Shown here in pieces: positions 9,162 through 19,031 of a stretch of 64,000 nt of DNA. The notes below the pieces were generated by a model, which made no database searches, was not told the DNA's origin, and worked only from the letters and a program-made list of their open reading frames with translations. This stretch comes from Syntrophomonas zehnderi OL-4 (GTDB taxonomy: Bacteria; Bacillota; Syntrophomonadia; Syntrophomonadales; Syntrophomonadaceae): assembly GCF_000983115.1 (NCBI RefSeq), contig NZ_CGIH01000005.1, positions 41,322-105,321 of the forward strand. The letters run 5' to 3'. Each line of letters opens with the position of its first letter. Position 1 is the stretch's first letter. The position numbers and the translations under genes were made by a program.

Positions 9162-9686
9162 ATGAAAAGGGTAGAGTTGCTATTAAAAGACGCGCACTAC
9201 ATTGAATATATCAACAACAATAACGAAGAGGAAAGCGCCAATAAATACTGCCAGCATGGTCTGCAGCACCATATTGACGTGGCCCGGATTGCCTATATTC
9301 TGGTTCTGGAACACAACGATTTGAACTATTTTGTCAAAGAAGGCGGTCTGAGTGGAAAACTGGCTGCCAAGGAATGTATATATGCTGCCGGTTTGCTGCA
9401 TGATATCGGAAAATGGAATGAATACCGCACCGGAGCTGACCATGCTGCCTTTGGTGCCAGGCTGGCCCGCGATATACTGCCGCGAGTCTTTTATAATCCT
9501 AACGAAATAGAATTAATCTGTCGGGCAGTATATGAGCACCGTAATATCAGCCGGGACATGAGTTTCCTGGGTGAGCGCGTCCACCGGGCCGATAACCTGT
9601 CCCGGGTTTGCAGTCAGTGCGAAGACCGTGCCAACTGTCCCAAACGGAGCAACAAGGAATTCAGTGTGACCGCTTTTGAATATTAA
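9162..9686 (+). CDS. HD-domain metal-dependent phosphohydrolase
   Basis: 174 residues, start ATG 9162 with an AGGGGTG site. The HD motif is plain: an upstream histidine group (QHGLQHHIDVARIAY, H32-H37), the metal pair H80-D81 in GLLHDIGKWNEY, and a later HRADNLSR aspartate. A short cysteine set (CSQCEDRANC) near the end could bind metal. The substrate is unknown; small HD proteins act on nucleotides or phosphate esters. It sits 46 bases upstream of folP and reads the same way. A link to folate, such as removing phosphates from dihydroneopterin triphosphate, is attractive but only inferred. A degenerate repeat end follows its stop codon. Confidence 0.75.
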   Translation: MKRVELLLKDAHYIEYINNNNEEESANKYCQHGLQHHIDVARIAYILVLEHNDLNYFVKEGGLSGKLAAKECIYAAGLLHDIGKWNEYRTGADHAAFGARLARDILPRVFYNPNEIELICRAVYEHRNISRDMSFLGERVHRADNLSRVCSQCEDRANCPKRSNKEFSVTAFEY

Positions 9687-9732
9687 GAGTAAATGGACGC
9701 GGATTACGCTGATCAAGGAGTTTGTTTAACTG

Positions 9733-10926
9733 ATGAATGGGCATCATGCGGTGTTTATATCCAACCGGGATGAGGCCAGGGGATTTTTAGAGAAAATCGG
9801 CGCCTCGCCCCCCGGAATTGAATATATGCTTCCCAAAGCGGTATTTCGTTGTCTTAAATTAAAAGACATCCCCAGCCGGGCTGCCAACCTGATTAAGCAG
9901 GAAATGCTGGCTAAAGGCGGCGAAGCTGCCGTAGCCAAAAATGTGGCTGTAGGTGAAGGCAGCAGTGACGTCCTGCTTTTAGGAACCTTAAGGCAATACC
10001 AATTGTTAATAGAAAAACTAAAATTGCAGCCCTTTGGACTGCGCGCGCTGGCGGAGGAAATTGAAAACATCCTGCTGGCACTCGAAAATAAATCCGGTAA
10101 TCTAAAGCTGCCCCATGGACGTGTCCTGGAGTTTGGTCAAAAAACCCTCATAATGGGTATACTAAATGTGACCCCCGATTCCTTTACGGATGGGGGCCGC
10201 TATCTTAATACCGATGCAGCCGTGGCACATGCCTTGGAAATGAAGGCGGAAGGAGCCGACATAATAGATGTGGGTGGGGCTTCTTCCCGGCCTGATTCCA
10301 CAATGGCCGCTGCTGAGGAAGAATTAAAACGCATCCTGCCGGTAATAAAAAAGCTGGCTCAGGAAGATATAATCATTTCAGTTGATACCTTTCGGGCTGA
10401 GGTGGCGCGTCAGGTTCTTGCTGAAGGCGCGCATATAATTAACGATATCGGCGGCCTGCAGTTGGATCATGAATTGGCCGGAGTCCTGGCAGAGTGGCAG
10501 TCCCCGGCAGTCCTAATGCACAACCGTTTACAACTGAATCAAGGACAACCCTATTTTGATCTGATTGCCGACATTATAGCAGAATTGAGTAATTCTATCG
10601 ACACGGCTGTAGCAGCGGGTCTGCCCCTTGAGCAGATCATCATCGACCCCGGGCTGGGATTTGGCAAAAGCGTGGCAGAGAATCGCCTTTTGATAAAGAA
10701 CCTGCAGGATTTTAAAAGCTTGGGTCGTCCCATACTGCTGGGTGCTTCCCGCAAGGCGTTTATAGGCCGCACCTTGGGTCTTGAGGTGGAAGAAAGACTG
10801 GAAGGCAGCCTGGCGGCCGTGGCCCTGGGAATCATGAATGGGGCTGATATCGTCCGGGTTCATGATGTTAAACAAAGTAAACGAGTGGCCCAGATGACCG
10901 ATGCGGTGAGGAATGAATATGGATAA
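9733..10926 (+). CDS. folP: dihydropteroate synthase, long form
   Basis: 397 residues, start ATG 9733 with an AAGGAG site. The enzyme joins 6-hydroxymethyl-dihydropterin diphosphate and p-aminobenzoate to dihydropteroate. The catalytic TIM barrel begins at ~residue 141 with GILNVTPDSFTDGG, then DIIDVGGASSRPDS, ISVDTFRAEVA, HIINDIGG, IIIDPGLGFGKS and LLGASRKAFIGR. The first ~140 residues are an extra domain of unknown role, found in many clostridial FolP proteins and absent from the short enzymes. The stop codon overlaps the folB start, so the two are translationally coupled. Confidence 0.95.
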   Translation: MNGHHAVFISNRDEARGFLEKIGASPPGIEYMLPKAVFRCLKLKDIPSRAANLIKQEMLAKGGEAAVAKNVAVGEGSSDVLLLGTLRQYQLLIEKLKLQPFGLRALAEEIENILLALENKSGNLKLPHGRVLEFGQKTLIMGILNVTPDSFTDGGRYLNTDAAVAHALEMKAEGADIIDVGGASSRPDSTMAAAEEELKRILPVIKKLAQEDIIISVDTFRAEVARQVLAEGAHIINDIGGLQLDHELAGVLAEWQSPAVLMHNRLQLNQGQPYFDLIADIIAELSNSIDTAVAAGLPLEQIIIDPGLGFGKSVAENRLLIKNLQDFKSLGRPILLGASRKAFIGRTLGLEVEERLEGSLAAVALGIMNGADIVRVHDVKQSKRVAQMTDAVRNEYG

Positions 10927-11278
10927 GATTATGGCCAGGGGCTTAACCTTCAGTGGCTGTCACGGAGTTTTGCCGGAAGAAAAAACTAAACCGCAGACCT
11001 TTATCGTAGACCTGGATTTATTTTTAGACCTCAAACCAGCCGGAATCAGCGATAATCTGCAGGATACCGTATCCTACGCCGAGGTATTTGCACAGGTGCG
11101 CCAGATCGTGGAAGATGAGAGTTATAACCTGCTGGAGGCCTTGGCCGAGAACATTGCCACGGCTCTTATCATGCGTCATCCGCTGACCGGAGTCGAAGTA
11201 ACCGTTTACAAGCCGGATGCTCCTATAAAAGGAGAATTTACCAATTTTGCGGTAAACATTCAGCGTTTCCGAAAATAG
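10913..11278 (+). CDS. folB: dihydroneopterin aldolase
   Basis: 121 residues. It starts inside the end of folP (14-base overlap); the ATG at 10919 is an alternative. It cleaves 7,8-dihydroneopterin to 6-hydroxymethyl-dihydropterin and glycolaldehyde. Family signs are the start DKIMARGLTFSGCHGVLPEE, FIVDLDLFLDL, VSYAEVFAQV, YNLLEALAENIA and the closing VTVYKPDAPI. The length is normal for the family. It is the middle gene of folP-folB-folK. Confidence 0.95.
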   Translation: MNMDKIMARGLTFSGCHGVLPEEKTKPQTFIVDLDLFLDLKPAGISDNLQDTVSYAEVFAQVRQIVEDESYNLLEALAENIATALIMRHPLTGVEVTVYKPDAPIKGEFTNFAVNIQRFRK

Positions 11279-11315
11279 GTCTTGCCCTAAAAAATACTAT
11301 ATGATAATTTAAAGG

Positions 11316-11831
11316 GTGAAAACAGATTTGGGAAAAAGAGCTTACCTATCATTGGGCACTAATCTAGGAAACAAGTACCAGAATATCGTTTCTGCCCATG
11401 CGTATATTAAACAGATTGCCGGTGTTAAGATTAGCCGCCAATCATCCATATACAGAACATCACCCTGGGGAAAGACCGACCAGAGTGATTTTTTAAACCA
11501 GGTTATTGAGATAGAAACTGAACTAAACCCCTTGGATTTACTGCATGAATTGCAGTCTGTTGAAATTAAAATGGGACGCCTCACGAACGAAAAATGGGGT
11601 CCCCGTATAATAGATCTGGATATTGTCCTATATGGCGACGAAAATATCCACCTTAAGGAACTAACGGTTCCGCACCCTTATATTTTTCAGCGTTTGTTTG
11701 TATTGATCCCGCTACAGGAAATTGAACCGGACTTTATATTTCCTGATGGATCGAGTATTAAGGAGGTGTTGGCCAGGGTACCACACCAGGATGGTGAAAA
11801 CAAGAGCATAATCAAACTCGAATATGCATAA
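11316..11831 (+). CDS. folK: 6-hydroxymethyl-dihydropterin pyrophosphokinase
   Basis: Up to 171 residues from GTG 11316. TTG at 11328 is the better-spaced start, since the AAAGGGTGA site lies 8-12 bases upstream and the protein would begin MGKRAYLSLGTNLG, as family members do. It transfers diphosphate from ATP to 6-hydroxymethyl-dihydropterin. Motifs: LSLGTNLGNK, SSIYRTSPWGKTDQSDFLNQV and the metal-binding WGPRIIDLDIVLYGD, then LTVPHPYIFQRLFVL. It completes three consecutive folate steps (B, K, P); GTP cyclohydrolase is not in the window. Confidence 0.95.
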   Translation: MKTDLGKRAYLSLGTNLGNKYQNIVSAHAYIKQIAGVKISRQSSIYRTSPWGKTDQSDFLNQVIEIETELNPLDLLHELQSVEIKMGRLTNEKWGPRIIDLDIVLYGDENIHLKELTVPHPYIFQRLFVLIPLQEIEPDFIFPDGSSIKEVLARVPHQDGENKSIIKLEYA

Positions 11832-11956
11832 TAAAAGGAGTCTCCCGCCAGTGCTCCTAATCTTTAAACCGCATGGATCCTATTAGGACCAGGACGGAAT
11901 TTCGCAAAACAGATCAAAGAACGTTTTTGAGCTGTTTTCAGAGGGGGTATAATGTT

Positions 11957-12856
11957 GTGAGTGGAAAGCGAATTGGTATTATCGGGGCGGGAGTTGTAGG
12001 AACGGCAATTGGGATTGTATTGCATGACAAAGGCTACGAGGTTACAGCTATTTATGATATAAAAGCTGAATCTACTCAGGTTTTAGTTGAAAAAACCGCC
12101 TGTGTCAATTGTGCGACCCCAGAAGACGTTTCTCGCTCGGCTGATATCTTATTTATAACCACAAGTGATACGGCTATTGAAAATGTGGTGGATACGCTGG
12201 CTGATCGGAACGCTATTCACCAGGGGCAGATATTAGTGCATATGAGTGGTGCCCAGTCCTCAGAAATACTGGACAGAGCCAATGACTTCGGTGCCCACGT
12301 TTTATCGGTACACCCGCTTCAATCTTTTGCAAATTATGAAAAAGCCATTGAGAACCTGCCCGGATCAATATTTAGCATTGAAGGGGACAAGCAGGTTTAT
12401 GATGCTGCCGTTTGCATAGTTGAAAACCTAGGCGGAGAATATTTTTTCATTGACCGCAAGGCTAAACCGTTATATCATGCCGGAGCCTGTGTAGTATCAA
12501 ACTACTTGGTTACCTTGATTGATTGTGGGGTTAAACTCCTGGAATCAACCGGTATTCCCAAGAGTATGGCGATTCGAGCCTTAATGCCTTTAATTTCCGG
12601 CACTTTAAACAACATTGAGAATATTGGTATACCCAAATCTTTGACCGGACCTATAGCCCGGGGGGATCTTTCCACGATTCTCAAGCATCTGGATTGCCTG
12701 GAAAAAATGGCTCCCGATCTTTTAAGGATCTATAGCTGGCTGGGCTACTATACGGCTCAGATCGCTACAGAAAAAGGTACGATTGATACACAGGCCATGG
12801 AGGAGTTTCAGCAAGTATTTGTGCGTGAACTCTCCCAGATAGCATCGGCAAGTTAG
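11957..12856 (+). CDS. panG: PanG-type ketopantoate reductase (Rossmann / DUF2520)
   Basis: 299 residues from GTG 11957, behind a GAGGGGG site; an ATG at 11873 would add 28 unlike residues. The N-terminus is an NAD(P)-binding Rossmann fold ([18 protein letters not shown]), followed by [16 protein letters not shown] and [13 protein letters not shown]. The C-terminal half is a helical DUF2520-type domain beginning at [19 protein letters not shown]. The gene lies 11 bases before panB, and panE is absent from panB-C-D. PanG of Francisella and some Gram-positives replaces PanE for ketopantoate reduction, and this protein fits by fold and position. The reaction itself is not proven from sequence. 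Confidence 0.7.
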   Translation: MSGKRIGIIGAGVVGTAIGIVLHDKGYEVTAIYDIKAESTQVLVEKTACVNCATPEDVSRSADILFITTSDTAIENVVDTLADRNAIHQGQILVHMSGAQSSEILDRANDFGAHVLSVHPLQSFANYEKAIENLPGSIFSIEGDKQVYDAAVCIVENLGGEYFFIDRKAKPLYHAGACVVSNYLVTLIDCGVKLLESTGIPKSMAIRALMPLISGTLNNIENIGIPKSLTGPIARGDLSTILKHLDCLEKMAPDLLRIYSWLGYYTAQIATEKGTIDTQAMEEFQQVFVRELSQIASAS

Positions 12857-12867
12857 GAGGCGGTACA

Positions 12868-13698
12868 ATGAGTCGAGTTTCTACTGCTAGTATTAAAGAT
12901 AAAAAGCTCCAACAAGAAAAGATCACCATGCTGACTTCCTATGACTATTCAACTGCAGCCATGGTTGACGCAGCAGGCATTGACATGATCCTGGTAGGTG
13001 ATTCGCTGGGGAACGTGGTGTTAGGCTATGAAAATACCCTGGCGGTAACCATGGAGGATATGCTCCATCATACTAAAGCGGTAACCCGTGCTACCAGCCG
13101 CACCATGGTGATCGGAGACATGCCTTTTCTATCCTATCATATTTCTGTGCCGGAAGCTGTCCGGAATGCCGGACGTTTCATAAAAGAAGCCGGGGCGCAG
13201 GCTATTAAACTGGAGGGCGGTACGGAAAGGATAGATACGGTTAAGGCCATTCTCGATGCCCAGATTCCGGTAGTGGGGCATATCGGACTTACACCGCAGT
13301 CGGTTAACCAGTTCGGTGGATTCAAAGTACAGGGCAAAGACCTGGAGGGAGCCCGGAAACTGATTGCCGATGCCAAGGCCCTCGATGAGGCTGGTGTATT
13401 TTCCATCGTTTTGGAGTGTGTACCCAACGGACTGGCGCAAAAAATTACTCAGGAAGTATCTGTACCGACTATCGGTATAGGAGCCGGGCCTTATTGTGAC
13501 GGCCAGGTTCTGGTGATAAACGATATGCTGGGTATGTATAAGGGACATATACCCAAATTCGTAAAAAAGTTTGCCAATCTGGAACCACTGATTATGGAAG
13601 CCCTTAAAGGCTACAAAGAAGAAGTTGAAGCCGGGATTTTCCCTGCTCCCGAGCATGGATTTACCATCCAGGATGAAGTCTTGGAAAAACTGTATTAG
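12868..13698 (+). CDS. panB: ketopantoate hydroxymethyltransferase
   Basis: 276 residues, ATG 12868 with a GGAGG site. It adds a hydroxymethyl group from methylene-tetrahydrofolate to ketoisovalerate, the first committed step to pantothenate. Features: [36 protein letters not shown] (metal-binding aspartates), [42 protein letters not shown] and [22 protein letters not shown]. The length is normal. It is coupled to panG upstream; a strong stem-loop separates it from panC. Confidence 0.97.
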   Translation: MSRVSTASIKDKKLQQEKITMLTSYDYSTAAMVDAAGIDMILVGDSLGNVVLGYENTLAVTMEDMLHHTKAVTRATSRTMVIGDMPFLSYHISVPEAVRNAGRFIKEAGAQAIKLEGGTERIDTVKAILDAQIPVVGHIGLTPQSVNQFGGFKVQGKDLEGARKLIADAKALDEAGVFSIVLECVPNGLAQKITQEVSVPTIGIGAGPYCDGQVLVINDMLGMYKGHIPKFVKKFANLEPLIMEALKGYKEEVEAGIFPAPEHGFTIQDEVLEKLY

Positions 13699-13711
13699 AA
13701 GGGTATGAGGA

Positions 13712-13750
13712 GAGGTTTGGCATTGACCAGCCGGTTGATGCCAAATCCTC
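13712..13750 (+). terminator. long stem-loop between panB and panC
   Basis: About 19 pairs: GAGG-TTTGGCATTGACC pairs with GGTTGATGCCAAATCCTC around an AGCC loop, with one bulge. Five T's come only ~8 bases after the stem (GGTTTTTAT), so it may be a leaky terminator or a processing/stability hairpin that sets the panB:panC ratio. Confidence 0.5.
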
Positions 13751-13801
13751 CGACCTGGTTTTTATATACTAAAATGAATCTATTATAACGAGGAATTGGC
13801 G

Positions 13802-14650
13802 ATGCAAGTATTTAAGCATATAAACGATATGCAAGCCTGGAGCCAGGCCCAAAAGAAGCAAGGCCTTACTATTGGATTGGTACCCACCATGGGATACCTG
13901 CATGCCGGACATTTATCACTGGTACAAGCCGCCCGGGAGCAGTGCGATCGGGTAATCGTTTCGATATTTGTAAACCCCACCCAATTCGGGGCCGGGGAAG
14001 ACTTTGCAGATTATCCCCGGGATATAGAACGCGATTGTGAATTGTTGCGGCAGGCTCAGACCGATGCCGTTTTCGCCCCAGATGCCAGAGAAATGTACGC
14101 CCAGGACTTTAATACCTGGGTCGAAGTTAAGGGAGAAATTACCGCCAAGCTCTGCGGAGCATCCCGACCCAATCATTTTAAAGGGGTCACAACGGTAGTC
14201 AGCAAGCTTTTTAATATATGTCTGCCGGATCGGGCTTTCTTTGGACAAAAAGATGTCCAGCAGGCTATGATAATAGAGAAGATGGTCAGGGAACTTAATT
14301 TTCCGCTGTCAATTGTCAGAGTACCGATTATGCGGGAGGCCAGCGGCTTAGCGATGAGTTCGCGCAATGTTTATCTAAGCAGTGAACAGAAGGAACAAGC
14401 CCTGGTACTTAGCCAGTCCCTGCAAAAAGCCGCTCAGCTGATTGCTGCCGGCGAGAGGAATCCTGCCCATATTAAGGGTGTAATCCGGGACATGATTGCC
14501 CAAAGCCCGGAGGCGGTTATTGATTACGCCGAAATATATGATGCCCATGGTTTAAGCGATGTGGAGGTGGTTCAAGGCAGTGTGTTGATTGCCTTGGCTG
14601 TAAAGTTTGGAACTACCAGGTTGATTGACAACTTGATTGTGGAGGTGTAA
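13802..14650 (+). CDS. panC: pantothenate synthetase
   Basis: 282 residues from ATG 13802. CGAGGA ends 7 bases before it, and the TTG at 13796 is too close to that site. It condenses pantoate and beta-alanine with ATP through a pantoyl-adenylate. Class I-like nucleotidyl-transfer motifs are [49 protein letters not shown] and the KMSKS-like MSSRNVYLS. The panD start codon lies 5 bases after its stop, and the panD ribosome site is inside the panC end. Confidence 0.97.
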   Translation: MQVFKHINDMQAWSQAQKKQGLTIGLVPTMGYLHAGHLSLVQAAREQCDRVIVSIFVNPTQFGAGEDFADYPRDIERDCELLRQAQTDAVFAPDAREMYAQDFNTWVEVKGEITAKLCGASRPNHFKGVTTVVSKLFNICLPDRAFFGQKDVQQAMIIEKMVRELNFPLSIVRVPIMREASGLAMSSRNVYLSSEQKEQALVLSQSLQKAAQLIAAGERNPAHIKGVIRDMIAQSPEAVIDYAEIYDAHGLSDVEVVQGSVLIALAVKFGTTRLIDNLIVEV

Positions 14651-14655
14651 AGACA

Positions 14656-15027
14656 GTGTTCCGGTATATGCTTAAGTCAAAAATCCATCGTGCCGTGGTG
14701 ACGGATGCCGATCTTAACTATGTGGGGAGCATTACGTTGGATCGAGATCTCATGGATGCTGCTCAGATCGTAGAGAATGAAAAGGTAACCATCGTCAACA
14801 ACAATAACGGAGAACGCTTTGAAACCTACGTGATTGAAGGAGAACGGGGTTCAAAAACGGTCTGTTTGAACGGTGCAGCGGCCCGCAAGGTGCAGCCGGG
14901 AGATGTCGTGATCATTTTGACATATACGGTAATGGATGATAAGGAATTAAAGGGTTACAAACCCACCCTGATCTATATGAACGAAAAAAACGAGATAGAA
15001 AATATCAACCACGGCAGCTTTGAATAA
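14656..15027 (+). CDS. panD: aspartate 1-decarboxylase
   Basis: 123 residues with a GTG start at 14656; the GGAGGTG site is within the end of panC. It makes beta-alanine from aspartate with a pyruvoyl cofactor. The self-cleavage site is Gly24-Ser25 in [12 protein letters not shown], and Y22 and Tyr/Arg neighbours match the family. Other motifs: [33 protein letters not shown]. It is the last gene of panG-panB-panC-panD. Confidence 0.96.
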   Translation: MFRYMLKSKIHRAVVTDADLNYVGSITLDRDLMDAAQIVENEKVTIVNNNNGERFETYVIEGERGSKTVCLNGAAARKVQPGDVVIILTYTVMDDKELKGYKPTLIYMNEKNEIENINHGSFE

Positions 15028-15113
15028 TTATTGGCTGACCGCCTGTATGGGGCTGCGGACTAAAAGCGTTTGCAGGATCTGTATTACCTGAAGAAGGATA
15101 ATAGGTTATACGT

Positions 15114-16712
15114 ATGAGAATAACGAGATACACCCGGGAATTAGCCGAAAACCTCCCGGTTATTTATACTGACTTTCTAATTGTGGGAGGCGGAATAGCA
15201 GGTTTGTTTACCGCGCTTAAAGCCTCAGCATTTGGAAAAGTCATAGTCCTTACCAAAAAAACTATAAAAGACTCCAATACGGGGCTGGCTCAAGGGGGAA
15301 TTGCTGCTGCTGTGCATGAAGAAGATTCTCCCTTTTTGCATTTGGAGGACACCCTGGAAGCAGGAGCAGGGATCTGTGATATTGAATCAGTAGATGTGCT
15401 GGTAAGGGAAGGCCCGGAGCGGGTGCGTGAATTAATTGCCGCCGGAGCCAGCTTTGACATGAAAAACGGCAGCATATCCCTGGCTCGGGAAGGAGCCCAT
15501 AGCAAAGCCCGCATACTGCATGTGGCCGATGCCACCGGGGAAGCAATCCGGGTTGCACTCGTAAAACAATGCGCCGACCAGTCCCGGATTGAAATAATAG
15601 AAGACCAATTTTTGGTGGATCTTTTGGGGATTAAGGAAGGGGAATGTCAGGGTGCACTCGTTTATGATAAAAGGTTAAATCAAAGTAGGCTATATATCAG
15701 CCGGGCCACGGTTTTAGCAACCGGAGGGGCCGGACAGCTTTATCGCTACACCACCAATCCGGACGTGGCTACGGCGGACGGAATGGCGGCCGCCTTTCGC
15801 AGTGGCTGTGAGTTAAGTGATCTGGAATTTATCCAGTTTCATCCTACCGTACTTTACAGCCAGGACACCCAGCGTTTCCTCATATCAGAAGCGGTGCGGG
15901 GCGAAGGAGGTCTGCTTTTAAACATCCATGGGCAGAGGTTTATGGAGAAATATCATCCCCTGGGGGAACTCGCCCCCCGCGACATAGTATCGCGCGCGAT
16001 TTTAAGCGAAATGACTGCTAGCGGCAGTGACTATGTGTACCTGGATATGCGGGCCATATCAGGTGTAAAAGAACGTTTCCCCAATATCTATAAAACCTGT
16101 CTTAAGCGGGATATTGATATTGAAAAGGATCTGGTACCGGTATCTCCGGCCGCCCATTACACCATGGGAGGAATAAAGACCAACACCGCAGGAGAGACTG
16201 GAATCCAGGGGCTTTATGCCTGCGGAGAAACGGCCTGCACCGGGGTGCATGGGGCCAACCGTCTGGCCAGCAACTCTCTTCTGGAAGGGATTGTTTTCGG
16301 CCAGCGGATCGTTGATCAGGCTGAAGAGATCATGTATCGGCGTCAGGTAAAAGCCGCCGAAATTTATAAATCATTTCAAAAAGGTCTTATATATACTCCG
16401 CTTAGCCCCAGCATCAATCCGGAAACTGCCCGGACGCGCTTACAGGCGGTTATGTGGGAAAATGTGGGCATAATAAGGAGTGAGCAGGGATTAAAGGAGG
16501 CCCACCAGGAGATTGAATACCTCTACAACCACCTGGCCGATGCTCAAGACCCGCTGGCCTACCTGGAAATGGTGAATATGCTGACCGTTGCACATGTTAT
16601 CATCCAGGCCGCTCTGTGGAGGCGGGAAAGCCGCGGCGGACACTTTCGCTCTGATTATCCCCAACGCGATGACATAAGGTGGCTCAAACATACCAGTTTT
16701 GTAAACTGCTGA
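15114..16712 (+). CDS. nadB: L-aspartate oxidase
   Basis: 532 residues. It is a flavoprotein that oxidises aspartate to iminoaspartate for quinolinate synthesis. Visible: the FAD-binding GGGIAGLFTALKA near residue 25, TGLAQGGIAAA, REGAHSKARILH, ATGGAGQLYRYTTNPDVATADG, ELSDLEFIQFHPT, the catalytic SEAVRGEGG and PRDIVSRAI, HYTMGGIKTN, and GANRLASNSLLEG. In an anaerobe fumarate is the likely electron acceptor. nadA (quinolinate synthase), usually adjacent, is not next to it. nadC follows after a 260-base gap. Confidence 0.96.
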   Translation: MRITRYTRELAENLPVIYTDFLIVGGGIAGLFTALKASAFGKVIVLTKKTIKDSNTGLAQGGIAAAVHEEDSPFLHLEDTLEAGAGICDIESVDVLVREGPERVRELIAAGASFDMKNGSISLAREGAHSKARILHVADATGEAIRVALVKQCADQSRIEIIEDQFLVDLLGIKEGECQGALVYDKRLNQSRLYISRATVLATGGAGQLYRYTTNPDVATADGMAAAFRSGCELSDLEFIQFHPTVLYSQDTQRFLISEAVRGEGGLLLNIHGQRFMEKYHPLGELAPRDIVSRAILSEMTASGSDYVYLDMRAISGVKERFPNIYKTCLKRDIDIEKDLVPVSPAAHYTMGGIKTNTAGETGIQGLYACGETACTGVHGANRLASNSLLEGIVFGQRIVDQAEEIMYRRQVKAAEIYKSFQKGLIYTPLSPSINPETARTRLQAVMWENVGIIRSEQGLKEAHQEIEYLYNHLADAQDPLAYLEMVNMLTVAHVIIQAALWRRESRGGHFRSDYPQRDDIRWLKHTSFVNC

Positions 16713-16754
16713 CCGGTTACAGCCAGTCCTTAGAGGAATAAGACAATAGGATTT

Positions 16755-16784
16755 TTGACAATGAAGGGCACTGATTTTTATAAT
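16755..16784 (+). promoter_or_regulatory. promoter upstream of nadC
   Basis: Perfect TTGACA (16755-16760), 18-bp spacer, perfect TATAAT (16779-16784), giving a ~180-base leader before nadC. The blocks ACAATAGGA, CACTGATTTT and ATAATAACAC around it recur at 25551-25588 upstream of greA. The leader (to 16972) contains modest stems such as GACCCG..GCGGGTTTTTAAG, but no riboswitch class was recognised. Confidence 0.6.
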
Positions 16785-16972
16785 AATAACACTGTAAATT
16801 TTTATAAAAGACCGCAAGCCAAAGCTTTAAAGACGTATTAACCCCCTGCTCGCAGGACCCGACTTTGTATGAGATTGCGTTACTGCGGGTTTTTAAGACT
16901 TTAGAAGCCTTGCCATAATTAAGGTGGCAGTGTTGTCTGAGACTATCTTTTGTATTTAAGGAGGTAAATCAG

Positions 16973-17806
16973 TTGATTTATCCAGGATTACATGATTTAA
17001 TAAAGCGCTGTTTAGAAGAAGATCTAGGCCACGGGGATATTACCACCCAGAGTCTGGTTCCCAACGAACAGGTCTCCCAAGGTGTAATATATGCCAAGGC
17101 AGAAGGGGTTATTGCCGGAATAGAAGTCTGTCGGGCCGTTTTTTCGTATCTGGATCCTGCCCTCAGTATGCTGGTCTTAAAAAATGACGGCGATGAAGTA
17201 AGCTTTGGCGATACGATTGCCCAATTGGAAGGTAACAGCCGCGCTCTGCTTACCGGGGAGCGAACCGCCCTGAACTTTTTGCAGCACCTATCCGGTATTG
17301 CCACCCAGGCCAGACAGATGACCGAATTGATTAAATACAGTAAGGCGGAGCTTTTGGATACCCGCAAGACTACTCCCGGGTTAAGGATACTGGAAAAATA
17401 TGCGGTATCGGTAGGAGGGGCCCGCAATCATCGTTTTGGTCTGTATGATGGTGTCATGATCAAGGACAACCATATAAAGGCCATCGGCAGCATAAAGAAA
17501 GCTGTCTCCCTGGTGCGCCAAAAAGTGCCTCATACCGTCAGGATAGAAGTCGAAGTGGAAAACCTGGAGCAGTTGCAGGAGGCCCTGGAAGCCAAGGCGG
17601 ATATTATCCTGCTGGATAACATGGATACAGCCACAATGAAAGAAGCCGTAGCTTTAACTAACGGTCAGGCCTTGCTGGAGGCATCGGGCAAAATTACGGC
17701 TGCCAACCTGGCCGAAGCTGCCAAGACCGGGGTTGATTTTATTTCCATGGGGGCATTAACCCATTCCGCACCTAACCTGGACATAAGTTTTGATATCCTG
17801 GTATAG
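16973..17806 (+). CDS. nadC: nicotinate-nucleotide pyrophosphorylase (carboxylating)
   Basis: 277 residues, TTG start at 16973 with an AAGGAGG site. It converts quinolinate and PRPP to nicotinate mononucleotide, CO2 and PPi. Motifs: CLEEDLGHGDITTQSLV, GERTALNFLQHLSGIAT, LDTRKTTPGLRILEKYAVSVGGARNHRFGLYDGVMIKDNH, EVEVENLEQLQEAL, IILLDNM, LEASGKI, and DFISMGALTHS. The length is standard. Confidence 0.97.
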   Translation: MIYPGLHDLIKRCLEEDLGHGDITTQSLVPNEQVSQGVIYAKAEGVIAGIEVCRAVFSYLDPALSMLVLKNDGDEVSFGDTIAQLEGNSRALLTGERTALNFLQHLSGIATQARQMTELIKYSKAELLDTRKTTPGLRILEKYAVSVGGARNHRFGLYDGVMIKDNHIKAIGSIKKAVSLVRQKVPHTVRIEVEVENLEQLQEALEAKADIILLDNMDTATMKEAVALTNGQALLEASGKITAANLAEAAKTGVDFISMGALTHSAPNLDISFDILV

Positions 17807-17884
17807 TTTCCCCCAAGATTAATTAGGATTATCCTGATCATTAATAAGGCTGAGCCAATTCTATCAAGATGGGGAGGGATTTTT

Positions 17885-18658
17885 TTGATCCTGGTTTTTG
17901 ATGTAGGCAATACCAATATGGTTATCGGTGTCTTTGAAAAAGAACAACTGCTTAACCATTGGCGTATCCGCACTGATGTGCAGCGAACCTCTGATGAATA
18001 TGGAATCATGCTGGAGGCACTATTTCATTATCATAACCTAGATTCCAGCCTTATTAAGGCCGTCATTATTTCGTCGGTAGTGCCCACTCTGAATATGGAA
18101 TTAGAGTGGATGAGCCAGCGTTACTTTAACTGCAAGCCCATTGTGGTCGAACCCGGTATAAAGACCGGCCTGCCGATCAAATACGATAACCCGCGTGAAG
18201 TAGGTGCCGACCGGGTCGTAAATGCGGTGGCGGCTTACCATAAATACGGAGCTCCATTAATTATTGTGGATTTTGGAACCGCTACAACCTTCTGTGTCAT
18301 CAGCAAATCGGGCGAATATCTGGGAGGAGCCATTGCACCCGGAATCAGGGTTTCCACCGAAGCTCTGGTATCTCGCGCCTCCAAACTGCCGCGGGTGGAG
18401 CTTAACATCCCTAAAAGCCTGATTGGCAAAAATACTGTAATGAGTATGCAGGTAGGCATTATGTACGGCTTTGTAGGACAGGTGGAAGGCATAATAAATC
18501 GGATGAAAAAAGAAATAGAAGGTCAGGTGAAAGTTATCGCCACCGGCGGCCTGGCGCAGCTAATCGCCAGCGAAACCGACTGCATCGATGTAGTGGATGA
18601 GTTTCTGACCCTGGACGGATTGCGCCTCCTCTACGAACAAAACCAACCCCACAGTTAA
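17885..18658 (+). CDS. coaX: type III pantothenate kinase
   Basis: 257 residues, TTG start at 17885 behind GGGGAGGG. It phosphorylates pantothenate, the first step of CoA synthesis; unlike type I CoaA, the CoaX type is not inhibited by CoA. Actin-like fold motifs: [13 protein letters not shown] (P-loop-like), SSVVPTLN, the pantothenate-binding [41 protein letters not shown] and [10 protein letters not shown]. It follows the pan and nad operons. A repeat element starts 3 bases after its stop. Confidence 0.96.
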   Translation: MILVFDVGNTNMVIGVFEKEQLLNHWRIRTDVQRTSDEYGIMLEALFHYHNLDSSLIKAVIISSVVPTLNMELEWMSQRYFNCKPIVVEPGIKTGLPIKYDNPREVGADRVVNAVAAYHKYGAPLIIVDFGTATTFCVISKSGEYLGGAIAPGIRVSTEALVSRASKLPRVELNIPKSLIGKNTVMSMQVGIMYGFVGQVEGIINRMKKEIEGQVKVIATGGLAQLIASETDCIDVVDEFLTLDGLRLLYEQNQPHS

Positions 18659-18661
18659 AAA

Positions 18662-19013
18662 AATAGACGCGGATAACGCGGATTTACACAGATTCACGCG
18701 GTTAAATTAGACACTGACATTTTAAAATAGACACAGATAACGCAGTTTTTTATTGATTAAAAAAAGTTTTCCGGTGAATAATCTAAAAAAATTCAGGGCA
18801 ATAAGATCCTCGTCCTTCAGAACTGCCGGATAATACTATCTATCTCAGCCCCAACGGTTGAATAAATAGAAAAAATCCCCCTGCGGGGACTACTGGTGCT
18901 CCCTAACGGTCGCTATTAAGGTTGCACCCTACGGGTACTACTGATATGAACTGCGTTCATAATTAAGGTTGCCGCGTGAATCCGCGCAAATCTGCGTTAT
19001 CCGCGTCTATTAA
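18662..19013. repeat. TIR-type repeat element (GCG dialect), coaX-dusB gap
   Basis: The left end TAGACGCGGATAACGCGG is at 18664 and the right end GCGTTATCCGCGTCTATTA ends at ~19011, filling the whole 373-base gap. Inside are a GATATGAACTGCGTTCAT block and the modules CCCTACGGG and CCCTGCGGGGACTACTGG. It ends ~10 bases before the dusB ribosome site. Confidence 0.8.
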
Positions 19014-19031
19014 AACCCAAAGGAGATTAAG

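Noticed and set aside
16785..16972. riboswitch in the nadC leader
   Set aside because: Some stems exist, but no known class (NAD, T-box, others) could be matched by eye.
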